Shown here: positions 53,104-61,793 of the stretch, piece by piece
Numbering within the stretch: the first letter of the stretch is position 1
Layout: each line of letters opens with the position of its first letter
Source of the DNA: Arthrobacter horti
GTDB lineage: Bacteria > Actinomycetota > Actinomycetes > Actinomycetales > Micrococcaceae
Assembly (NCBI RefSeq): GCF_030731045.1
Contig: NZ_JAVALS010000006.1
Location: 62,001-126,000 of the forward strand
Reading direction: 5' to 3'
Length of the DNA: 64,000 nucleotides
Program-made: the position numbers and the translations under genes
The notes under the pieces: model-generated
What the model was told of the DNA's origin: nothing
Seen by the model: the letters and a program-made list of their open reading frames with translations, nothing else
Databases searched by the model: none

Positions 53104-53883
53104 ATGCTGCAAGCCGCCCGGCACCAGGCCATCCTGGAGATGGTCCAGAAGGAGCGCATCGTCAAGGTGTCCGACCTGGCCGATGCCCTGAAGGTGTCCG
53201 CCATGACGGTCCGGCGTGACATCGAGTCCCTGAGCGATTCCGGTCTTCTGGAGCGCATCCACGGCGGGGCCAAGGTCCTGGGGGAGACGGGCACGCACGA
53301 GCCGGGTTTCGAGCTGAAGTCCACGCAGAACACGGCGGAGAAACAAGCCATCGCCCGGGCCGCCGCGGCGCGGGTCAGCGAGGGCATGGCCGTCGGGCTG
53401 AGCGCCGGCACCACCACGTGGGCTCTGGCGCAAGAACTCGTCAAAGGCCCGGCGATCACCGTGGTCACCAATTCCATCCGCACCGCGGAGATCTTCTACC
53501 GTTCCACCAGCGTGCATCCGCGGACGGACGTCATCCTGATCGGCGGACAGCGCACCGCCTCGGACGCCCTGGTGGGTCCGCTTTCCACCCAGGCCCTGAA
53601 GACCATCAACCTGGACGTGACGTTCCTGGGCGTGCATGGCATGGACGCCCAGGCCGGGTTCAGCACCCCGAATGTCCAGGAGGCGGAGACGGACCGCGCT
53701 TTCCTGGCCTCCAGCCGCACACTCGTGGTGGTCGCCGACCATTCGAAGTGGGGTGTGCAGGGCATCAGCAGCATCGCAGCGCTCGACGCCGCGGATGAGC
53801 TGATCACGGACCCGGGACTCGGGCAGAACGGCCGCACCGTCCTGGCTGAGCACGTCCGGCGGCTCACCATCGCGCCCCTCTGA
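53104..53883 (+). CDS. DeoR/GlpR family transcriptional regulator
   Basis: A 259-aa repressor. HTH: RHQAILEMVQKERIVKVSDLADALKVSAMTVRRDIESLSDSGLLERIHGGA (full DeoR signature). The effector domain, a ribose-5-phosphate-isomerase-like fold, contains VGLSAGTTTWALA and DVTFLGVHGMD. Such regulators respond to phosphorylated sugars or their derivatives. A divergent oxidase operon and the palindrome imply its target. Confidence 0.9.
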   Translation: MLQAARHQAILEMVQKERIVKVSDLADALKVSAMTVRRDIESLSDSGLLERIHGGAKVLGETGTHEPGFELKSTQNTAEKQAIARAAAARVSEGMAVGLSAGTTTWALAQELVKGPAITVVTNSIRTAEIFYRSTSVHPRTDVILIGGQRTASDALVGPLSTQALKTINLDVTFLGVHGMDAQAGFSTPNVQEAETDRAFLASSRTLVVVADHSKWGVQGISSIAALDAADELITDPGLGQNGRTVLAEHVRRLTIAPL

Positions 53884-53897
53884 CCCTCGGGGGTCCG

Positions 53898-53960
53898 CCG
53901 CGAAGTCGCAGATCACGCCCCTAAATCCGACGGATAGGGGCGTCATCTGTTACTTCGCGG
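53898..53960. terminator. Long imperfect palindrome after deoR
   Basis: 26-base arms matching at 23 positions, with an 11-base loop. It begins 15 bases after the deoR stop and ends 28 bases before aroQ. No T-run. Confidence 0.6.
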
Positions 53961-53987
53961 GCAGGGGCCGGGGAGTACTGTGAAACC

Positions 53988-54440
53988 ATGACCGACACCA
54001 CCGCACGCACGACCATCCTGGTGCTCAACGGGCCCAATCTGAACCTCCTGGGCGTGCGCGAGCCGGAGAAATACGGCCGGGCCACGCTGGCGGACATCGA
54101 GTACCTCTGCGAGACCGCGGCCCAACGCCACGGCCTGAGCGTCCGCACCGTCCAGTCCAACCATGAGGGCGCCCTGGTGGACGCGATCCACGAAGCCCGC
54201 CACGACGCACTCGGCATCGTGATCAACGCCGGCGCCTACACGCACACCTCCGTGGCGCTCCGTGACGCCATCGCCGCGGTGGCCCTGCCCGCCGTCGAGG
54301 TCCACATCACCAACGTGCACCGGCGCGAGGAGTTCCGCCACCACTCCTACCTTTCCGGAGTGTGCGAGGCCGTCATCGCCGGGGCCGGCGTTCTGGGCTA
54401 CCGCTTCGCGATCGACTACCTGGCTGAACGGGACGCCTGA
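53988..54440 (+). CDS. aroQ: 3-dehydroquinate dehydratase, type II
   Basis: Shikimate pathway enzyme of 150 aa. Catalytic region [21 protein letters not shown] with the active Tyr, [17 protein letters not shown], and [24 protein letters not shown] (53976-53981) is only 6 bases ahead of the ATG, so translation may be leaderless. It may belong to quinate or shikimate use as well as biosynthesis. Confidence 0.95.
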   Translation: MTDTTARTTILVLNGPNLNLLGVREPEKYGRATLADIEYLCETAAQRHGLSVRTVQSNHEGALVDAIHEARHDALGIVINAGAYTHTSVALRDAIAAVALPAVEVHITNVHRREEFRHHSYLSGVCEAVIAGAGVLGYRFAIDYLAERDA

Positions 54441-54469
54441 GCCGGCCTTCCGGGGCCGCCCCGGAAATC

Positions 54470-55027
54470 TCAGCGCACCGCGTACCTCAGGTACATCAGC
54501 CCGCTGTCGAAACGCCGCTCCTCCAGGAGCCCGAGATTCAGCGTGAGCCCGTCCGGGAGGAACCGCTTCCCGCCGCCCACCGCGACGGGCGCCACGAACA
54601 GCTGCACCTCATCGACCAGGCCGGCGCGCAGAGCGCTCTCGGCCAGGCCGGGACCGTCCACGGTCAGGTCCTTCTCCCGGGAGTCCTTGAGCGCCTTGAC
54701 GGCGGCGGGGTCGAACTCCCGCACCAGGTGTGTCCGTTCACTGGACACCTCCTCCAGCGTCCGGGAGAACACCACTTTGTCCGCGGCCTGCCAGGTCCGG
54801 GCGTAGTCCACCACGAACTGCGGCGCGTCCGGCATCTGGTGGGCCGTCTCCCAGAACACCATGGTCTGGTACATGCTCCGCCCGTAAAGGTAGGTCCCCA
54901 CCGAGCCCATGAGGCCGTTGATGAAATCGTGGGACTCCTGGTCCGGAGTGCCCCAGTTGAAGTTCCCGTCGCTGTCACTCACATAGCCGTCGACGGACGT
55001 GATCATGGAATAGATGAGCTTCGCCAT
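54470..55027 (-). CDS. RibD C-terminal-like dihydrofolate reductase family protein
   Basis: A 185-aa protein of the DHFR/RibD fold: AKLIYSMITSVDGYVSDSDGNFNW, GTYLYGRSMYQTM, the NADPH site KDLTVDGPGLAESAL and the final LVDEVQLFVAPVAVGGGKRF. Actual substrate not known; such stand-alone members are common in Arthrobacter. Divergent from the Nudix gene with an 18-base gap. Confidence 0.85.
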   Translation of the reverse strand: MAKLIYSMITSVDGYVSDSDGNFNWGTPDQESHDFINGLMGSVGTYLYGRSMYQTMVFWETAHQMPDAPQFVVDYARTWQAADKVVFSRTLEEVSSERTHLVREFDPAAVKALKDSREKDLTVDGPGLAESALRAGLVDEVQLFVAPVAVGGGKRFLPDGLTLNLGLLEERRFDSGLMYLRYAVR

Positions 55028-55032
55028 GCGGC

Positions 55033-55038
55033 TATTAT
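55033..55038 (+). promoter_or_regulatory. -10 box of a leaderless Nudix gene
   Basis: TATTAT lies 7 bases before GTG 55046, putting the transcription start at or next to the start codon. No -35 is clear. Confidence 0.4.
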
Positions 55039-55045
55039 TCCCCTC

Positions 55046-55591
55046 GTGACGCTCCTCGACTCAGCCATCCACGCCATCACGTCCTGGGATCCGCGCAATG
55101 GCGCGGAGGAAAAGGCCAAGGCGGATTTCGTGTCGGCCCTGGACCACGGCGAGGCCGTCCTGTCCCGCCACCCGCTCCCCACGCACCTGACCGCCAGCGC
55201 CTTCGTGCTGGACCGCGGGCGGGAGTTCGTCCTGCTGGTCTTCCACCGCAAGGGGCGGTTCTGGGTTCAGCCGGGCGGGCATCTGGAGGACGACGACGCG
55301 TCGGTGGAGAGCGCCGCGCTCCGCGAGGCGCGGGAGGAGACCGGCCTGGCCGGAGACCTCCTGCACGGTGCGCGCGTCGTGGACCTGGACCACCACGCCC
55401 TGGCGGGCGCCTTCGGCCACTGCCGCTCCCACCTGGACATCGGCGTCGTCGTCTTCACGGACGGAACGCCCGCGCCCACCGTCAGCGACGAGTCCGAGGC
55501 CGTGCGCTGGTTCCCGGTCAATGCCCTGCCCGACGGCGTGGTGAACGGCTTCCGCGAGCGGCTGGACGGCGTGCTGGCCCGCCTGGGCTGA
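55046..55591 (+). CDS. Nudix hydrolase
   Basis: A 181-aa protein starting at GTG 55046 (VTLLDSAIHAITSW). Nudix box: GGHLEDDDASVESAALREAREETGL. The N-terminal 60 residues include a short helical region before the fold. Substrate unknown. Confidence 0.87.
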   Translation: MTLLDSAIHAITSWDPRNGAEEKAKADFVSALDHGEAVLSRHPLPTHLTASAFVLDRGREFVLLVFHRKGRFWVQPGGHLEDDDASVESAALREAREETGLAGDLLHGARVVDLDHHALAGAFGHCRSHLDIGVVVFTDGTPAPTVSDESEAVRWFPVNALPDGVVNGFRERLDGVLARLG

Positions 55592-55635
55592 GGCCCGGGA
55601 GGCACTGACGCGTGCGCTCTACTTCCGGGGGCGCT

Positions 55636-56820
55636 CTACTTTCGAGTGCACTGGCCGGACGAGACCGGCGTGTCCAGGCTCGCGGCGCGGTTGGCCACCG
55701 GCTGCAGGCTGTCCATGGTGAGGGCGAAACCGATGCCCTGGGACGCGCTGGCCTTGGCGAACACGACGCCGGCCACCTTGCCGTCCGTGCTGAGCAACGG
55801 GCCGCCCGAGTTGCCCGGCTCCACGTCGCCGGCGATCTGGTAGACGTCACCCATGACCTGAGTGCTGCCGTAGATGTCCGGGATGTCCACCTGCGAGATG
55901 CCCTGCACGCGAGCCGGCTTGGCCTGGTACGGGCCGCCATGCGGGTACCCCTCGAAGGCGGCCTCGCTGCCCGTGGGCAGATTGCCCCGCAGCGGCAACG
56001 GCTTGGAGTTCAGGCCGTTCACGGCCAGGACCGCCAGGTCCCGCTGCGGGTCGAAGTACACGACGCGCGCGGCGAGCGCGGCGCCGCTGGGCGTCTCCAC
56101 CACGGGTTCCGTCACGCCGGCCACCACGTGCGCGTTGGTCACCACGCGCTCCGAGGAGACCACGAAGCCGGTGCCGGTCTGGTTCTGACCGCACTGGTAC
56201 GCGGTGCCGGTGATCTTCAGGACGGACTGGGCCGCGGCCTGCAGCTGAGGAGTGTCCGCGGAGCCGACGGGGCCGGGACCGGTCAGCAGGGGCGCGGCGC
56301 CGTCGATGATCTTGGGGATGCCTTCCCCCATGAGGCCGGACCGCAGCTGCGCCATGGCGCCCTGCACCGGGGCCGGGGTGGCGCCGTCGATGAAGCGGAT
56401 CACGCGGGAATCGGCCACCTGCTGGGAGATGACCGGCACACCCATCGAGTTCAGGCCGAAGGCCAGCAGCGACATGACCAGGGCCGTCATCACCAAACTC
56501 ACGGCCGCGCCGGCCAGGCGGTCCACCCCACGCAGGGCGCGCACGGGCCGGGCGGAGCGCAGCCGGTGCCCCAGGGAGGCACCCAGGCTGTTGCCGAGCA
56601 CCACGAGTACGACGGCGGCGGTCACCACCGCGGTCAGGCGCCAGCGGGGGTCGGGGACCAGGGAGCTGACCAGCGGCATGGCGAGGAAGGCGGCCACGGC
56701 GCCGAGGGCGAAGCCGATGATGCCGCCCATCGTGACGAGGAACCCGTTCCGGAAGCCGTAGAAGGCATAGGAGACCAGTGTCGCGAGCAGAACCAGGTCC
56801 AGGACGGTCAGGCCGAACAC
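55636..56820 (-). CDS. Membrane-anchored serine protease, MarP family
   Basis: A 394-aa protein with four N-terminal membrane helices (CvpA-like, VFGLTVLDLVLLATLVSYAFYG onward) and a periplasmic trypsin-like domain. Catalytic triad: His in TNAHVVAG, Asp in QRDLAVLAV, Ser in EPGNSGGPLL. In Mtb, MarP (Rv3671c) protects against acid and oxidative stress. GTG 56820 follows GTGGAGG. Divergent from crp. Confidence 0.92.
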   Translation of the reverse strand: MFGLTVLDLVLLATLVSYAFYGFRNGFLVTMGGIIGFALGAVAAFLAMPLVSSLVPDPRWRLTAVVTAAVVLVVLGNSLGASLGHRLRSARPVRALRGVDRLAGAAVSLVMTALVMSLLAFGLNSMGVPVISQQVADSRVIRFIDGATPAPVQGAMAQLRSGLMGEGIPKIIDGAAPLLTGPGPVGSADTPQLQAAAQSVLKITGTAYQCGQNQTGTGFVVSSERVVTNAHVVAGVTEPVVETPSGAALAARVVYFDPQRDLAVLAVNGLNSKPLPLRGNLPTGSEAAFEGYPHGGPYQAKPARVQGISQVDIPDIYGSTQVMGDVYQIAGDVEPGNSGGPLLSTDGKVAGVVFAKASASQGIGFALTMDSLQPVANRAASLDTPVSSGQCTRK

Positions 56821-57043
56821 GTGTTGAATCCTCCACTTCCACCGGCCGCGGTGCCGCCGGAGACAGGATCCGCCGGGCACTCTGCCTCGGCTTCCTGCCA
56901 GCGCCATCGTACTGAGACCGCCTGACCGTTTCCCGTGAAAACCGGTGATCCGGCCTCTGAACAGGCCTCCGACCGCACGGGCCCGCGCATCACGCGGCAT
57001 TTTCTGAAACAATGTGCTCAGGGCCAATTCATAAGGAGATCAC

Positions 57044-57721
57044 ATGGACATCGAGGTACTGCGCCGGGCGCCCCTTTTTTCCACGCTGGATGACGACGCG
57101 TTCCGTCTGCTGACGGACGAGCTGAGCGAGGTGGACCTCTCCCGCGGAGCCTCCGTCTTCCGCGAGGGCGACCAGGGCGACCAGCTCTACTTCATCGTCT
57201 CCGGCAAGGTGAAGCTCGGGCGCACCTCCGCGGACGGCCGCGAGTCCCTGCTGGCCATCCTCGGCCCGGGTGAGCTGTTCGGCGAGATGGCCCTCTTCGA
57301 CCCCGCACCCCGCAATGCCACCGCCACGGCCGTCTCGGAGACGCGCCTGGCCGGCCTGAAGAACGAGTCCCTGGTGGGCCTGCTCCGTTCCCGCCCGGAG
57401 GCCTCCGCCCAGCTGCTCCAGGCGCTGGCCCGCCGTCTGCGCCGTACCAACGACTCCCTCTCCGACCTGGTCTTCTCCGACGTCCCCGGCCGCGTGGCCA
57501 AGGCTCTGCTGGATCTGGCGGACCGCTTCGGCCGCCCGGCCACGGACGGCGTCCTGGTGGCTCATGAGCTCACTCAGGAGGAGCTGGCCCAGCTGGTGGG
57601 CGCCTCCCGCGAGACCGTCAACAAGGCCCTGGCCGAGTTCGTCCAGCGCGGCTGGCTGCGCCTGGAGGCGCGCGCCGTCGTGATCCTGGACATGCAGCGC
57701 CTGCGCCAGCGTTCCCGGTAG
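57044..57721 (+). CDS. crp: Crp/Fnr family regulator (cAMP receptor protein type)
   Basis: A 225-aa cyclic-nucleotide-binding regulator. CNB domain with LYFIVSGKVKL and the phosphate cassette GELFGEMALFDPAPRNATATA; HTH ELTQEELAQLVGASRETVNKALAEF. It matches actinobacterial Crp/GlxR, a global carbon regulator. Start ATG 57044 behind AAGGAGAT. Followed by a bidirectional terminator. Confidence 0.95.
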   Translation: MDIEVLRRAPLFSTLDDDAFRLLTDELSEVDLSRGASVFREGDQGDQLYFIVSGKVKLGRTSADGRESLLAILGPGELFGEMALFDPAPRNATATAVSETRLAGLKNESLVGLLRSRPEASAQLLQALARRLRRTNDSLSDLVFSDVPGRVAKALLDLADRFGRPATDGVLVAHELTQEELAQLVGASRETVNKALAEFVQRGWLRLEARAVVILDMQRLRQRSR

Positions 57722-57770
57722 GACGCGTTCCCGGTAGAACAGCGCTCCCGCTGACACGCTCCGGAACGCG

Positions 57771-57806
57771 GAACGGCCCGTCACCTGCGAAGGTGACGGG
57801 CCGTTC
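57771..57806. terminator. Terminator between crp and Nudix
   Basis: GAACGGCCCGTCACCT and complement, a 16-bp perfect stem with a GCGA loop, serving convergent genes. Confidence 0.85.
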
Positions 57807-57827
57807 GGCGTTAAGCCTGCTGGAAGC

Positions 57828-58751
57828 TCAGGACGCCGGCGGAATGACCGGGAGTGCCGTGGTGGCCGGCGGCGCGGCCGGTTCGACCTCGAGACGGAGC
57901 CTGCCGTCCACCTCCACCAGCCGGGGCTGGTAGGCGTGGGTGGTCCGCTTGTGGCTGAGATAGGCCACGCATCCCTTGGCCTTGCCCAGCTTCTCCAGGA
58001 TGATCTCCGAGCCGGGGACCAGAAGCTGCCCCAGGACCCGCCCGCGGGTGTTGTCCCGGTCGATCTCGTCCCCCAGGGCCGAGTCCTCCCGGTCCGCCAG
58101 GAGTGCCGGGATGCAGACCCAACGGCCCCACATGCCCTTGCTCCCCAAGAGCCGGGGCTCCTGGCCGATCGGCAGCGTGGCCGCGAAGTAGCGGGTGTCG
58201 AAACGGCGGTGGGCGAAGTCCGGGCTCACCCAGTGGACCAGCGGCTTGAGAAGGTCCGTGCGCAGTGACAGGCCCCGGCGCTGCAGGACCTCGGCCAGGG
58301 TCTTCTCCCGCGCCGCCACGGCCTCCCGGGCGGCCATCCACTCGTGCTGATTGGTCACGCTCACCGTGGAGCCGGCGTCCGGACCGGCCAGGAGCACCCC
58401 GGTCTCCTCGAAGAGTTCCCGGATGGCCGCCACCACATGCCGGCGGGCCAGCGCCACGTCCGGCGTGCCGAGGGCCGCGGCCCACTGCGCCGGTGACGGG
58501 CCCAGCCACGGCATCGCGTCGTCGTCGTGCACGTCCACCGAGCCGCCCGGGAAGGAGGCCGCGCCCAGCGGCGAGCTCTCCCCCCGGTAGCCGAGCCAGG
58601 CGGACATGCCGTCCCGCGTGTCCTTGATGAGGACCACGCTGGACGCGAAGCGGGGAGCAGCGGGTGTGCGTTCCCCATGTTCGAGCCAGCTGCGTGCGGC
58701 GTTCTCGAACTGGACGGGCAACTCGAAGAGCCGCGTGGGTGCTTGTGGCAC
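57828..58751 (-). CDS. NUDT19-like Nudix hydrolase
   Basis: A 307-aa protein. The Nudix elements are split: PGGSVDVHDDD, an insert of about 40 residues, then ARRHVVAAIRELFEETGVLL. This insert is typical of the NUDT19-like group acting on CoA esters. GTG 58751 (VPQAPTRLFE) is chosen because earlier codons overlap the RidA gene. C-terminal half without known domain. Preceded by ridA at 43 bases. Confidence 0.82.
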   Translation of the reverse strand: MPQAPTRLFELPVQFENAARSWLEHGERTPAAPRFASSVVLIKDTRDGMSAWLGYRGESSPLGAASFPGGSVDVHDDDAMPWLGPSPAQWAAALGTPDVALARRHVVAAIRELFEETGVLLAGPDAGSTVSVTNQHEWMAAREAVAAREKTLAEVLQRRGLSLRTDLLKPLVHWVSPDFAHRRFDTRYFAATLPIGQEPRLLGSKGMWGRWVCIPALLADREDSALGDEIDRDNTRGRVLGQLLVPGSEIILEKLGKAKGCVAYLSHKRTTHAYQPRLVEVDGRLRLEVEPAAPPATTALPVIPPAS

Positions 58752-58794
58752 GGGGATGTGACCTTTGACAGCTAGGGGCCGGGTGGCCGAAGGA

Positions 58795-59295
58795 TCAGGC
58801 GAACTCGGCGATGAGTTCAACCTCGACGGGCGCGTCCAGCGGCAGGGCGGCGACGCCGACGGCGGAGCGGGCGTGAGCGCCCTTCTCACCGAAGATCTCA
58901 CCGAGGAGCTCGGACGCACCGTTGATGACCACGGGCTGGCCCGTGAAGTCGGGGGTGGAAGAGACGAAGCCGACCACCTTGACGATGCGGGTGACGCGGT
59001 CCAGATCGCCGATGACGCTCTTGACGGCGGCCAGGGCATTGATGATGCTCGTGGCGGCGAGCTCCTTGGCGCGCTCGGGGCTGACGGTCCCGTCGGCCCC
59101 GGACGCGGAGACCTTGCCCGTGGCTGAGAGTTTGCCGTCAATGAAGGGCAGCTGGCCCGAGGTGTAGACGTGGTTCCCGCTGACCATGGCGGGAACGTAG
59201 GCGGCCACGGGGGCCGCAACCTCGGGAAGGCTCAGGCCGAGTTCGGCCAGGCGCGCCTCAATGGCGCTGGTTCCGGTGTTGACCTGGGTAGACAT
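58795..59295 (-). CDS. RidA family protein
   Basis: A 166-aa YjgF/RidA trimer-forming protein that removes reactive enamines from PLP enzymes. VSGNHVYTSGQLPFIDGKLSATG, VTRIVKVVGFVSSTPDFTGQ and the end VALPLDAPVEVELIAEFA-type sequence match the RidA subgroup (Rv3678c-like). Located 2 bases after the DUF4177 gene. Confidence 0.9.
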   Translation of the reverse strand: MSTQVNTGTSAIEARLAELGLSLPEVAAPVAAYVPAMVSGNHVYTSGQLPFIDGKLSATGKVSASGADGTVSPERAKELAATSIINALAAVKSVIGDLDRVTRIVKVVGFVSSTPDFTGQPVVINGASELLGEIFGEKGAHARSAVGVAALPLDAPVEVELIAEFA

Positions 59296-59297
59296 GT

Positions 59298-59453
59298 TCA
59301 GGCTTTCTCCCTCTTCAGGTACGCGACCAGACCGTTGCCGTCCGGTCCGGGGACCACCTGGACGAGTTCCCAGCCGTCGTCACCCCAGGTGTCGAGGATC
59401 TGCTTGGTGGCGTGGATGATCAGCGGTACGGTCGCGTACTCCCATTTGCTCAT
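59298..59453 (-). CDS. DUF4177 mini-protein
   Basis: A 51-aa protein (MSKWEYATVPLIIHATKQIL, then DTWGDDGWELVQVVPGPDGN and a short end). WEY..VPL and DGWELVQVVP are the DUF4177 features. ATG 59453; a longer frame reaches 59510 but crosses the ponA start. Function unknown; same operon as ridA. Confidence 0.8.
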   Translation of the reverse strand: MSKWEYATVPLIIHATKQILDTWGDDGWELVQVVPGPDGNGLVAYLKREKA

Positions 59454-59508
59454 ACCGCAAGGGTAGTGGCTGAGATGGCTTCCGACGGCTCCCGGTAGAC
59501 TGGAAAGC

Positions 59509-61791
59509 ATGGCTCAAGCGAAGAACCCGCTGTTCGACACGGCCACGGTCTTGGGGAAGATCGTGGCGTTTCTTGGCGTCAGTGCCCTCTGTGGGGTGCT
59601 GGTGGCAGGGCTTCTGGTCCCCGCGGCGGCAGTCACCGGCAGTGCTGCCAGCGGCTCCGTGCAGTTCTTCGACGACCTGCCAGGCGAGCTGACGGTGAAC
59701 CCTCCGGGGCAGGCCACCAAGGTGGTCGCGGCGGACGGTTCCACCATCGCCACCATCTATTCGGAGAACCGGACCCGCGTGTCACTGAACGACATGTCGC
59801 CCTTCATCAAGGACGGCATCGTGGCCATCGAGGACAACCGCTTCTACGAGCACGGCGGTGTGGACCCCACGGGCATCGCCCGTGCTCTGGTGGCCACGGC
59901 CAAGGGCTCCCGTCAGGGCGCCTCCACCATCACGCAGCAGTACGTGAACAACGTCATCAATGAATCGCTCGTGGCGGAGAACCGCTCCAACGAGGTCGTG
60001 AACAACGGCGCGGACAAGACCGTCGGCATGAAGCTGCGCGAGATGAAGCTCTCCATCGCGCTGGAAAAGAAGATGAGCAAGGACCAGATCCTTGAGGGCT
60101 ACCTGAACATCGTCTTCTTCAACAGCCAGGCCTACGGCATCGAGGCGGCGTCCCGCTACTTCTTCTCCACCTCGGCCAAGGACCTCACGCTGCCCCAGGC
60201 GGCCACCCTGGCCGGCGTGGTGAACAGCCCGGCCGGGTACAACCCCATCACGCAGCCGGAGAACTCCACGATGCGCCGGAACCTGGTTCTGGACGCCATG
60301 CTGAAGATGGGCAAGATCACCCAGAAGCAGCATGACGACGCCGTGAAGACCCCCATGGTCACCAAGGTCACCAAGCCCCGCCAGGGCTGCCAGTACTCGG
60401 AGACGGCACCGTACTTCTGCGACTACGTGGAACACCTGATCCTCAACGATCCCGCCTACGGCGCCACCGAGCCGGACCGCGAGGCCCTCCTGGCCCGCGG
60501 CGGCCTGACCATCAAGACCACCCTGGACCCGCGCCTGCAGGCCCCGGCCCAGAAGCAGGTGGACAGGACCGCCGGTTCCAATGAGGACCGCTGGGGCGCA
60601 GCGCTCATCACCGTCCAGCCGGGCACGGGCAAGATCCTCTCCATGGCCCAGAACTCCCGCAAGGTGAGCGGCCAGGGCTCCCCGATCGTGACCGACTACA
60701 ACTACAACGTGGACCGCATCGACACCAACGGCAATGCCCTGGGCGGCATGGACGGCTTCCAGCCGGGATCCACCATGAAGCCCGTGACGCTGTCCGCCTG
60801 GCTCAACGAGGGCAAGCGCACGGATGATGTAGTGGATGCGACCCGCACCGTGTACCCGGCAGGGTATCCGTGGAAGACCACGTGTCAGCCCGTGGACGGT
60901 GTCTACGACCCGTCTTACCCTGGTTCCATCGCGCTTCAGAACTCCGAAGGCAATCTGTACGAACGGATGACGGTCCGCCGCGGCATCACCCTCTCCGTGA
61001 ACACGGCCACCTTCGCCACGGCCGCCGCGCTGGACGACTTCTGCGATATCCAGCGCATGGCAGACGCACTGCAGCTCCACACCACGCAGGACACCACACA
61101 GAAGACTCCCCAGAAGCTGGACATGCATATCCTGGGCAATCTGCTCGGCAGCACCCAGGTGGCGCCGATGACCATGGCCAGCGCTTTCGCCACCTTCGCC
61201 AACAACGGCACCTACTGCTCGCCGATCGCCATCGACTCCGTGGTGGACGCCCAGGGAAAGACGTACCCGGGACAGACCTCCACGTGCAAGGAGACGCTGA
61301 AGCCGGACGTGGCCAAGGCCGTCACCAGCGTTCTCCAGGACGTCATCACCCAGGGCTCCGGCAAGCTGATCCCGGACAAGGTCCCCGCTCCCCTGGCCGG
61401 TAAGACCGGAACCAACAACACCAATGGTCAGACCTGGGTGGTCGCCTACACCAAGGGCCTGGTCACGGCCTCCTACTTCGGCGCGGTCTTCGACAAGGCC
61501 ACTGAATTCTCCGGACAGGGCAAGTGGGTGAACGGCCAGTACTACCCGCGCATCGACGGCGCATACATCGCCGGCCCGCAGATGGCTCAGTACATGCAGC
61601 AAGTGGTGGGCTTCTACGACACCGGGGCGTTCGATCCGGCACCGTCGAACCTGCTGGGCAGCTCTTACACCCCTCCGCCGGTGCAGAACCCCAAGAAGGA
61701 TGACAAGAACTCCGGTTCGCAGCCATCCACCGGTCCCACCGACGGGAACACCGGTGGCGGTGGCAACCAAGGCAAGGGAAAGAAGCCCTGA
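59509..61791 (+). CDS. Bifunctional penicillin-binding protein (class A, PonA2 type)
   Basis: A 760-aa peptidoglycan synthase. One N-terminal membrane helix; glycosyltransferase motifs EDNRFYEHGGVDPTGIARAL and GASTITQQYVNN; transpeptidase motifs GSTMKPVTLSAW (catalytic Ser), SVN in LSVNTATFATA and AGKTGTNNT. C-terminus Gly/Pro/Lys-rich, ending GGGGNQGKGKKP. By context it is Rv3682 (ponA2). Confidence 0.94.
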   Translation: MAQAKNPLFDTATVLGKIVAFLGVSALCGVLVAGLLVPAAAVTGSAASGSVQFFDDLPGELTVNPPGQATKVVAADGSTIATIYSENRTRVSLNDMSPFIKDGIVAIEDNRFYEHGGVDPTGIARALVATAKGSRQGASTITQQYVNNVINESLVAENRSNEVVNNGADKTVGMKLREMKLSIALEKKMSKDQILEGYLNIVFFNSQAYGIEAASRYFFSTSAKDLTLPQAATLAGVVNSPAGYNPITQPENSTMRRNLVLDAMLKMGKITQKQHDDAVKTPMVTKVTKPRQGCQYSETAPYFCDYVEHLILNDPAYGATEPDREALLARGGLTIKTTLDPRLQAPAQKQVDRTAGSNEDRWGAALITVQPGTGKILSMAQNSRKVSGQGSPIVTDYNYNVDRIDTNGNALGGMDGFQPGSTMKPVTLSAWLNEGKRTDDVVDATRTVYPAGYPWKTTCQPVDGVYDPSYPGSIALQNSEGNLYERMTVRRGITLSVNTATFATAAALDDFCDIQRMADALQLHTTQDTTQKTPQKLDMHILGNLLGSTQVAPMTMASAFATFANNGTYCSPIAIDSVVDAQGKTYPGQTSTCKETLKPDVAKAVTSVLQDVITQGSGKLIPDKVPAPLAGKTGTNNTNGQTWVVAYTKGLVTASYFGAVFDKATEFSGQGKWVNGQYYPRIDGAYIAGPQMAQYMQQVVGFYDTGAFDPAPSNLLGSSYTPPPVQNPKKDDKNSGSQPSTGPTDGNTGGGGNQGKGKKP

Positions 61792-61793
61792 GC

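Noticed and set aside
57828-59219. Longer N-terminus of the NUDT19-like protein to 59219
   Set aside because: The extra 156 residues are antisense-phase low-complexity sequence overlapping nearly all of ridA.
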